Of a DNA stretch of 47,123 bases, positions 40,926 through 47,123 are shown piece after piece. The notes below the pieces were generated by a model. That model was not told where the DNA came from, ran no database searches, and was given only the letters and a program-made list of their open reading frames with translations. Origin of the DNA: an uncultured Opitutia bacterium (GTDB lineage: Bacteria > Verrucomicrobiota > Verrucomicrobiia > Opitutales > Opitutaceae); the NCBI GenBank assembly GCA_903900845.1, contig CAIUOU010000150.1, forward strand, positions 1 through 47,123, given 5' to 3'. A program made the position numbers and the translations under genes. Numbering within the stretch: the stretch's first letter is position 1; each line of letters starts with the position of its first letter.

Positions 40926-41567
40926 TCAGGGTTTGATCGTGACCCGGCGGATGATGACCGGCGTGACCGGACTGCTGCGCGCGCCGTCCATGCCCTGGTT
41001 CATCGGCAATTCGGCGACGGCGTCCATCACCTCGAATCCGCGCACCACTTTGGCGAAGATCACGTAGGCCGGCGGCAGGCGGTAGTCCTGATGCATGATG
41101 AAGAACTGGCTGGTGTTGGTGTTTGGGCCGCGGTTGGCCATCGCCACGACACCGCGCCGGTAGCCCGCCTTGTAGAGCGGGGAGTCGGGCCGGATCTCGT
41201 CAGGAAAGGTTCCGCCCCACGCGCTTTGCCCGCCGCGGCCGTCCCCGAGGGGATCACCGCCCTGCAGCATGAAGCCCTTCACCACGCGGTGGAAGGTCAG
41301 GCCGTCGTAGTAGCCGTGTTCGGCGAGCAACCGGAAGTTCTCCACCGCCTTGGGCGCGGCGTCCGGCATGAGCTCGAGCTCGATTTCGCCCTGGTCTAGC
41401 TTCAGGACCGCGTGGCGGCCCCCCGAGCTTTTCGCGCCGGCGGGCACCTTGGGATTACCCGCCGTCGCGGCGCCCGGGGCTTCGCCTCCCCGGGGTTTAC
41501 AGCCGAAGCCCCCGAGGAGGGCGGCAAGAACGAGCAGGCAGGTGATCGCGCGGACGGTGCGAGGCAT
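40926..41567 (-). CDS. Lipoprotein peptidyl-prolyl cis-trans isomerase (cyclophilin)
   Basis: The ATG at 41567 (MPRTVRAITCLLVLAALLGGFGC) gives 213 residues with a lipoprotein signal peptide and lipobox Cys23. The cyclophilin domain has ENFRLLAEHGYYDGLTFHRVVKGFMLQGGDP and MANRGPNTNTSQFFI, with active-site Arg, Phe and Gln in TFHR and QFFI. It helps fold periplasmic or outer-membrane proteins. It begins 53 bp after the AsmA-like gene and probably belongs to that transcript. A CGCGCG-GGAA-CGCGCG hairpin (40895-40910) follows the stop, without a clear T-run. Confidence 0.92.
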   Translation of the reverse strand: MPRTVRAITCLLVLAALLGGFGCKPRGGEAPGAATAGNPKVPAGAKSSGGRHAVLKLDQGEIELELMPDAAPKAVENFRLLAEHGYYDGLTFHRVVKGFMLQGGDPLGDGRGGQSAWGGTFPDEIRPDSPLYKAGYRRGVVAMANRGPNTNTSQFFIMHQDYRLPPAYVIFAKVVRGFEVMDAVAELPMNQGMDGARSSPVTPVIIRRVTIKP

Positions 41568-41620
41568 GCGGCCAGTTTGATCACGAAGCCGGCGAGTCAA
41601 GTCACGCGCCGGTCTTCCCT

Positions 41621-44347
41621 TCACGGCTTAGGCGGGACGGGCGGCGTCGTCGGGGGTGTTTCCGTGATCGAGCGGAGCAGGTTGGTCGGACCCATCACGA
41701 GCGCCCAGGCGGGTTTCTCGAGGGTGCCGGTGAGTTTCACCTCGAGGGCCGCGGAGAGCGGTGTGAGCACGGCGCCGACCACGGACTTGATCACGTTGCC
41801 GCTCTCCTGGAAGGGGAACACCTTGGCGTTGAAGTTGAGCTCGTTGCGGCCGAGCGTGAAGTCGCCGTAAGCGTCGATCGCGGAGTTGGCGCCGCGCAGT
41901 TCGACTTTGGGGAACAGGAGCCGTTGACCGTCGATGCGGAAGTTGCCGCGTGCCTCGGTGAAGCGCAGCGAGGTGAACGTGAAGAGTTCCGAGAGCAGCC
42001 CCAGGAGGGGAACCTCGCCGAGGCCGGCGCCGCGCAGCACGGCGTTGCCTTCGCCCTTGTAACTGAACGGATCGTCGGGGCGCCCCTCGCCGGAAGCGGC
42101 GACATCGAGCCGCACGTTCGCCCGCTCCTGCACGAAGCGGTCGGGTCGGGGCGGCGGCTCGCCCCGGCGGCGTGCGAGGAACGCCTGCAGCGTGCCGGCC
42201 GCGCGGCCCAGCGCCGCCTCCTCGATCGCGACGTTGAAGCCGAGCCGCCGGCCCTCCCCGCGACCCCACAGTCGGGCGTTGCCCGTCGCCGTGCCGCCCG
42301 CGAAGTCGGCCCCGAAGCGTTCCACGGCGATTTCCTCGCCGCGCATCCGCGCGGTGAAGGTGGCGTCCTCCAGCGGGAAATCGTGGAAACTGAAGGCGCC
42401 GGTCGTCTCCACCGCGAGGTCCAGCCGGTTGGGGGCGGGTGAGGCTGCGGTCGGACCGTGGAAATGCCCGCCGGCCCGGATTCGGGGAGGATTGACGGCT
42501 CGGAACGGCGCAAGCGGCGCGCGGCCGATGTCGCCCAGCAGGCCCGCCACCGCCGGCAGCCCGAGCGTCGAATCCGCCTGGAACTCGAGCGATGACCAAT
42601 CCGCCCCGGGCACTGCACGGAAGGTGAAGTTGCCCTGCACCGCCCCGTCGCCCTGGGCCCCGAAAAGCTCGAGGCCGTCGACGAAACCGGGGCGGATCAG
42701 CAGCCGCGTCCGCACCCGGTCGAGCGCCACGCCGCGCACCACCGGGCGGTCGGATACCGCGGTCACGAAGACGCGCGCGAGCCGGCCGTCCCGCCAGCGC
42801 CCGGCCACCTCCACGCTTGCCTCGGGAGGCGCGGCGGGGAACTCGAGTTGCCGGAAGAAGGCGGGCCACCACGGCCCGAACCAGCGGCCGATGTCGAGCG
42901 GCCGCAGCCGTCCCTCGAGCAGAAAGCGGAAGTCCCGGGTGCGCAGGTCATACTCGTAACTGCCCCGCGCGAAGTTCTCCCCCACGCGCGCGTAGGCTTC
43001 GGGGGCGTGGAAACGGCCGGGTTCCAATTCCACGCGCGCCCGCCCGTCCTCCATGATCACGCCGAAGGAATTCATGCGCGGCACCTCCACGCGCGCCGTC
43101 AGCCGCTCGAAGTTCCAGCCGTTCCCGAAGCGCGCCTCCGCGGCGTCCACGTGCAGCGCGTCAAAGGAGTAGAATCGCCGCACGTCGACGCCGGTCCGCC
43201 GGCTGATCACGTCGAGCATGCGGGGCGAGATCGAGCCGGAGAACGCTGCTTCCGCGCGCCCCGCCAGCGGGTCGACGTGGCCGTTCGCCACCAGCGGCTC
43301 GTCCAGCAGGCGCGCCGCGGTCCGGATCGAAAGCAAGGGCCAGGATCCGCCCTCGACCCAGGCCGAGATGGCTTCCGCCCCGAGGTCATCCACCTGCAGC
43401 CGGTCCAGCGTCACCCATGCCTGCTCCGGCCGCCGCGTGAGGGAGAGGGCGCCCGGCAGTTCCACGCGCAGGCGCTCGGCGCGGGTCCCGCCGGGAAGCA
43501 GCACTTCCCCGGCCACGAGGCGGACCTCTTCGACGGGTTGTTCGCGGGGGAAGGTCATGGTCGCCGTCGCGACGAGGTCGCGCGCTGTCGCCCCGGCCGG
43601 GACGGGTAGCGCGGCCTCGCGGGCGAGTGCGTGCACGCCGAGGGCGACGCCGCCGCCGGCCGCCGGCGCCATGCTCAGGTCAAGCCGCGGCTCCCGCAGC
43701 CGCGCGAGTTCACCCTGCCATTCGAGTCCGCGCCGGCAGATCTCGGGAAAACGATCCACCACCAGTTCCGACCAAGGCAGACGGCGGGTCCGGTCGGCGG
43801 GCGGGAGCGGTAGGGCGCCGTGGGCCGTGAAGGTAAGCCCGGCGCTGCGGCCGGTGAGGCGGTCGATGCGCAGTTCCTGGCGGCCGGGAGTGAGCACGAG
43901 GTCGAGGTCGGACAGCAATTCCTCGCCCCGCCCGGAGCGCGTGAGCTGCCCCGGGGCCTCGAGCACGGCGCCGGTGACGCGGATCTCGACCGGTTCCACC
44001 TCGCCCGCGAGCAGGGAGGTGCGGTCGAGGCGGAGGTAAAGCGCCCCGATGCGCAGCACCGGATCGGCGAAAGCGGGAAGATGAAGCCGCGCGTTCTCCA
44101 CGAGGATGCGGCCGGTGGGGTCGAACGTGGTGGCTCCGACTGTGAGCCGCAGGCCCGAGGCGGCGATGCGGTCCTCCAGCCGGCGCAGGATGAAGCCCGG
44201 AAGCGCGAGTTGCCGGGACGTGGCGACCCAGACCTGCGCGGCGATGAGCAGGGTGAGCGCCAGCCAGAGGCTCCAAAGCGTGAACGAGCCCGCGCCGGAA
44301 AAAAGCGCGCGGACGGCCTGCGCGCACAGCTTGAGCCAGGCGGGCAT
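41621..44347 (-). CDS. Second AsmA-like envelope protein
   Basis: The 908-residue protein has one N-terminal membrane helix (residues about 22-43, TLWSLWLALTLLIAAQVWVATS) and a long beta-rich periplasmic body. The C-terminal 150 residues (KGEGNAVLRGAGLGEVPLLGLLSELFTFTS, FRIDGQRLLFPKVELRGANSAIDAYGDF, LGRNELNFNAKVFPF) match the AsmA/DUF3971-like C-terminal region. Such proteins form periplasm-spanning bridges implicated in lipid transfer or envelope biogenesis. It differs in length and sequence from the AsmA-like protein at 425-4096 and lacks its Ala/Pro linkers. It starts 12 bp after the DUF4340 gene, placing it in the GldG-DUF4340 operon. Confidence 0.72.
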   Translation of the reverse strand: MPAWLKLCAQAVRALFSGAGSFTLWSLWLALTLLIAAQVWVATSRQLALPGFILRRLEDRIAASGLRLTVGATTFDPTGRILVENARLHLPAFADPVLRIGALYLRLDRTSLLAGEVEPVEIRVTGAVLEAPGQLTRSGRGEELLSDLDLVLTPGRQELRIDRLTGRSAGLTFTAHGALPLPPADRTRRLPWSELVVDRFPEICRRGLEWQGELARLREPRLDLSMAPAAGGGVALGVHALAREAALPVPAGATARDLVATATMTFPREQPVEEVRLVAGEVLLPGGTRAERLRVELPGALSLTRRPEQAWVTLDRLQVDDLGAEAISAWVEGGSWPLLSIRTAARLLDEPLVANGHVDPLAGRAEAAFSGSISPRMLDVISRRTGVDVRRFYSFDALHVDAAEARFGNGWNFERLTARVEVPRMNSFGVIMEDGRARVELEPGRFHAPEAYARVGENFARGSYEYDLRTRDFRFLLEGRLRPLDIGRWFGPWWPAFFRQLEFPAAPPEASVEVAGRWRDGRLARVFVTAVSDRPVVRGVALDRVRTRLLIRPGFVDGLELFGAQGDGAVQGNFTFRAVPGADWSSLEFQADSTLGLPAVAGLLGDIGRAPLAPFRAVNPPRIRAGGHFHGPTAASPAPNRLDLAVETTGAFSFHDFPLEDATFTARMRGEEIAVERFGADFAGGTATGNARLWGRGEGRRLGFNVAIEEAALGRAAGTLQAFLARRRGEPPPRPDRFVQERANVRLDVAASGEGRPDDPFSYKGEGNAVLRGAGLGEVPLLGLLSELFTFTSLRFTEARGNFRIDGQRLLFPKVELRGANSAIDAYGDFTLGRNELNFNAKVFPFQESGNVIKSVVGAVLTPLSAALEVKLTGTLEKPAWALVMGPTNLLRSITETPPTTPPVPPKP

Positions 44348-44359
44348 CGGTGGCCTCGG

Positions 44360-46336
44360 TCAGGGTTTCCGCTCCGGCGGGGGCCCGGGATCGCGCGGCC
44401 CGTGCGTGAGGGTCCAGAGCGCGTCGATCAGGGGCTGCTCGGGCACGAAGATCGTATCGAGTTCCCGAATGCCCGCGAACTGCTGGTTCCCGCCGGTGCG
44501 CTCGGTGAGCAGGAGCGTGGTCACGTTGGTCTGCTCGGCGGCGGCACCCGGCACGGCGACGGTGGCCTGCAGCTGGAAACGCCAGGGCCGGTCGTCGCCG
44601 GCGGCGGTCACCTGCGCGGTGAAAGGACCCGGTAGATAACGGCTGGCGCGCAGCGCGCGGAACGCGGCGGCCGCCGCCTTGAGGGCGGCCGGGTCGCCGC
44701 GCGGGGTGAGCGGTTCGCCGTCGGCCCCGAACTCCGCCTCGGCGAGCGGCTGGTCGGAGCCGGTCTCGGTGAGCCGGAGGCGGCTCACGCGGGCGTTGGC
44801 GGGCAGCGGGTCGATGACGGCGCGGTGACGCCAAGCGGAAGGCGCGAGCGGCAGTTCGTCGATGATCTCGCGACCGACGGCATAGATGGAGTTGCCGGGC
44901 TCGTTGGCCGTGCCCAGGCGGGCGTACACATTGCGCCTCACATCCGTGCCCAGCCGGAGGACGACCGGGGCCGGTTCGCCGGCGACGGTGAGCGTGACCT
45001 CGCGCAGCGGGCGGTTGAATCCCCATTCCTCGAGGTCGGCGCTGGTGGGGGCGTCGCTTTGGAATTTCTGCGCTCGCAGGCCGTTAAGCTGGCTCACGAG
45101 CCGCGCGAGGGCGGCCGGATCGGCCGGCAGGGTGCGGGGACCGGCGGGTCCCTCGCCGCGCTGGACAACCTGCCAATCCCGCTGGGCCTCGCGCCCGTTT
45201 CCAGCTGGCGCGTCGACGAGCCGGCGCAGGTCGCAGGGCACCGCGTTGGGCTGGACGGGTGAGGCGAGCGAGACGGCGGTGATTTTCGCCGGATCAAGGT
45301 CCACGAGCAGGCGTTTTTCCCGGAGGCTCTCCTGCGCGGTGCGCAGCGTCTCGAGCAGCGCCGCCGGCACCTCGACGGTGAACAGGGCGTTGCGCCCCTC
45401 GAGCTGGGCGTGGAACTCGGTGGCGGCGCGCGGGCCGGGTCGCGTGCCCGCGGGCGGGGCCACCGGTTCGCCGAGAAAGAGTGTTTCCAGCCGGCCGTTG
45501 CCCTCGAGCGCGATCCGCAATCCCGGGGCGGCCGAGGGCGCGGTGGCGGGGCCGGTCGCGGGGAAGGATTTCGCGCGCAGGGCGTTCAACTCGTTGATCG
45601 CGAGCTCGAGCGCCGGGCCGCTCGCCCGGGCGCTCACCGGCGCGTCGAACATCCAGCGCGTTCCCTCGCGGCGGATGCGCACGCGCACCCCGGCGCCGCC
45701 GGTCTCGCCGGGCCGCGGCGCGATCTGCACCCCGAGGGAGCGCGTCTCAAACCCCCGGATGGTCAGCAGTCCGTCGGCCCGCAACTGCTCGGCGGGCACG
45801 TTCAGGCTGTCGGCGAGGCCGCGGTTCACGACATGGATCCGCGAGCCGTCGGGCGAGAGCACGTAGAGCCGTTTGTTGTCGGGTGTGGCGTCGCCGATGC
45901 GCAGCACAGTGGTGCGGGGGCCGGCGGCCCCGGCGGGAGCGTCGCCCGAAGTGAAGGAGACGGTCAGGCGCGGGCGCTCGAGACCGAAGTCGGCGATGGA
46001 CTGCCGGTTCTTCGCGAGGTCGGCGACGGCGAAGCTGGTCTCATGCTCGAGGAGCTGGAGCGCGTGCAGGATGGCGTTCACCGCGTGGGGGTTCGCGGGC
46101 CAGCGATCGAGCGGCCGGGTGAGGAACCACGCGTCGCGTTCGCGGGCGAGGGCAAAGCCGCCGCCCACGGGGGGCGTGAGCTCGAGCGTGCGGATGTTCG
46201 CGGTCTCGGGCCCGAGCACCAGACGGCGCGCCTCGCGGGAGGCGGCCTCGGTGCGCCATTCGCGCTCGAAGCGGAAGATGAAGAAAAACAGCGCGACGTT
46301 GAGGAACAGGAGGGCGAGGGTGACTTTCGTGCGCAT
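44360..46336 (-). CDS. DUF4340 protein
   Basis: The 658-residue protein begins MRTKVTLALLFLNVALFFFIFRFEREWR with one membrane helix at about residues 5-21. It is otherwise a repetitive beta-rich periplasmic region. The arrangement ELTPPVGGGFALARERDAWFLTRPLDRWPANPHAVNAIL is characteristic of DUF4340, which usually follows a GldG-type gene and an ABC exporter (GldA/GldF-like). The biochemical role is unknown. It starts 12 bp after the GldG-type gene and ends 12 bp before the AsmA-like gene. Confidence 0.85.
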   Translation of the reverse strand: MRTKVTLALLFLNVALFFFIFRFEREWRTEAASREARRLVLGPETANIRTLELTPPVGGGFALARERDAWFLTRPLDRWPANPHAVNAILHALQLLEHETSFAVADLAKNRQSIADFGLERPRLTVSFTSGDAPAGAAGPRTTVLRIGDATPDNKRLYVLSPDGSRIHVVNRGLADSLNVPAEQLRADGLLTIRGFETRSLGVQIAPRPGETGGAGVRVRIRREGTRWMFDAPVSARASGPALELAINELNALRAKSFPATGPATAPSAAPGLRIALEGNGRLETLFLGEPVAPPAGTRPGPRAATEFHAQLEGRNALFTVEVPAALLETLRTAQESLREKRLLVDLDPAKITAVSLASPVQPNAVPCDLRRLVDAPAGNGREAQRDWQVVQRGEGPAGPRTLPADPAALARLVSQLNGLRAQKFQSDAPTSADLEEWGFNRPLREVTLTVAGEPAPVVLRLGTDVRRNVYARLGTANEPGNSIYAVGREIIDELPLAPSAWRHRAVIDPLPANARVSRLRLTETGSDQPLAEAEFGADGEPLTPRGDPAALKAAAAAFRALRASRYLPGPFTAQVTAAGDDRPWRFQLQATVAVPGAAAEQTNVTTLLLTERTGGNQQFAGIRELDTIFVPEQPLIDALWTLTHGPRDPGPPPERKP

Positions 46337-46348
46337 GGCGTTCGGTTC

Positions 46349-47123
46349 TCAGGAGCGGCGGGTCCAGTACACGAGGAGGCCGAGGAGAAGGGTGGCGCCG
46401 GGCACTCCGAGGAGCACGGTGTACCGCAGCCGCGCGAAATCGGCCGCGCTGAGCGTGAGCTGGAACTTCTCCACCGGCCGCGGCGGGATGCTCAGCTGGC
46501 GGTCGCGGTCGACGGTCCAGTTCACGGCGTTCAGGAAGATGGCCAGGTTGCCTTGGTCGACCCGGCCGTTGGCCACGAGGTCTCCGGTGCCGAAGACGAC
46601 CAGCTTGCCGCCTCTCACGCTGAAGGGGAGGTTGTCGCGCACGGCGAGGCGCTCGGAGGCCACGATCACCCCGAGCCGGTCGGCGGGGTCCATCCCGGGC
46701 AGCGGCCGCGTGTCGATACCCGGATCATAGCGCGGGATCTGGCCGTTGCGGAAGCTGCGCTCACCCCAGGCGGTGCGCGAGGTCGCGGCCAGCGTGACGG
46801 TGTTCAGTCCGCCCCCGAGCGAACGGCCCGGGTCGGGGATCACCGTGCGGGCGACGCCGAGCCGCAGCGCCATCGTGCCGTAGTCGATCAGCAGCTGGGT
46901 GATCGGATGGCGCGCGAACGCGCGGATGATCAGGTCCCCGTTCTCCGCGATGTTCTCCGGGCCCTCGTCGGCGATCACGTCGTCCTGCACCAGCACGCCC
47001 CAGTCGAGCAGCAGGTCGTCGAGGCCGAGCGAGGCGACCGGCGGGCCGGGCGCGAGGAAGAGCAGCAGGCGGCCGGCCTCGGCCCCGAGGTACTGCCGGA
47101 GCAGTTCCTGCTCCTCGCGGGAA
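46349..47123 (-). CDS. GldG-type ABC-associated protein, C-terminal part (cut by window edge)
   Basis: The frame is open to the right edge and continues beyond it; an internal Met near 46996 is not the start. At the edge the frame reads SREEQELLRQYLGAEAGRLLLFL, then LDDLLLDWGVLVQDDVI, typical of GldG/ABC-type uncharacterised transport proteins. It ends with a membrane helix (YTVLLGVPGATLLLGLLVYWTRRS). GldG partners an ABC ATPase and permease (GldA, GldF in gliding bacteria); those genes would be upstream, outside the window. The DUF4340 gene follows 12 bp on. Here the partnership with AsmA-like and isomerase genes suggests envelope transport. Confidence 0.82.
   Translation of the reverse strand, partial: SREEQELLRQYLGAEAGRLLLFLAPGPPVASLGLDDLLLDWGVLVQDDVIADEGPENIAENGDLIIRAFARHPITQLLIDYGTMALRLGVARTVIPDPGRSLGGGLNTVTLAATSRTAWGERSFRNGQIPRYDPGIDTRPLPGMDPADRLGVIVASERLAVRDNLPFSVRGGKLVVFGTGDLVANGRVDQGNLAIFLNAVNWTVDRDRQLSIPPRPVEKFQLTLSAADFARLRYTVLLGVPGATLLLGLLVYWTRRS

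Noticed and set aside
1-47123. CRISPR arrays, prophage or integrated element
   Set aside because: No regularly spaced direct repeats, no cas, integrase, or phage structural genes were seen; the tRNA-Arg gene has no adjacent integrase or duplicated 3' end.

Overview
The window is GC-rich (clearly above 60% by eye) and gene-dense. It is most easily read as part of a Verrucomicrobiota chromosome, probably Opitutaceae-like. That placement is inferred from several traits together: many Sec-exported sulfatases, AsmA-like envelope proteins, Ala/Pro/Lys-rich linkers inside otherwise ordinary enzymes, ATGA-type gene overlaps, and short interspersed repeats containing 'accacggat'. No database search was possible.

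Layout. 1-4096: the 5' end of purA and a large AsmA-like protein. 4248-7915: an MFS transporter / PfkB sugar kinase / sulfatase operon. 8053-8928: a degenerate repeat and a frameshifted 3-methyladenine DNA glycosylase. 8867-12596: a family 9 glycosyltransferase and a one-polypeptide fusion of a beta-CASP exonuclease with an ATP-dependent DNA ligase. 12779-13048: two long REP-like hairpins. 13130-16022: a zinc-ribbon membrane protein, an AI-2E-type permease, a coiled-coil membrane protein and a small protein of unknown function. 16324-24671: a sulfur assimilation island. Its left arm holds cobA, a CbiX-like chelatase and cysI; its divergent right arm holds cysH, cysD, cysN and an Rrf2 regulator; cysE with a MOSC protein follows. 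24812-28072: a PIN-PhoH ATPase, a PIN/Phd-type toxin-antitoxin pair and an SMP-30-like lipoprotein. 28311-31721: thrH, a DJ-1/PfpI protein, glnS and tRNA-Arg(CCG). 31870-40827: six consecutive same-strand secreted sulfatases split into two groups of three by a terminator-like hairpin. 40926-47123: a lipoprotein peptidyl-prolyl isomerase, a second AsmA-like protein, a DUF4340 protein and the 3' part of a GldG-type gene cut by the window edge.

How the genes fit together. The sulfur island covers sulfate activation (CysDN), PAPS reduction (CysH), sulfite reduction (CysI), the first and last steps of siroheme synthesis for CysI (CobA, chelatase) and serine acetylation for cysteine synthesis (CysE). 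The Rrf2 protein is the obvious candidate regulator, and an imperfect palindrome lies in the divergent promoter region. APS kinase, a CysJ-type flavoprotein and precorrin-2 dehydrogenase are not in the window. The six-sulfatase array and the separate sulfatase-kinase-transporter operon suggest growth on sulfated glycans; no formylglycine-generating enzyme or glycoside hydrolase is visible here.

The most unusual items are: a pair of loci (16212-16293 and 28199-28275) that share a two-hairpin architecture with the same loop (TAGGGGTA) and a U-tract, possibly a small RNA family; the exonuclease-ligase fusion; a two-domain chelatase whose active-site histidines are in the C-terminal half; the broken DNA glycosylase; and a toxin-antitoxin promoter whose palindrome overlaps the -10 region and ends 2 nt before the start codon.
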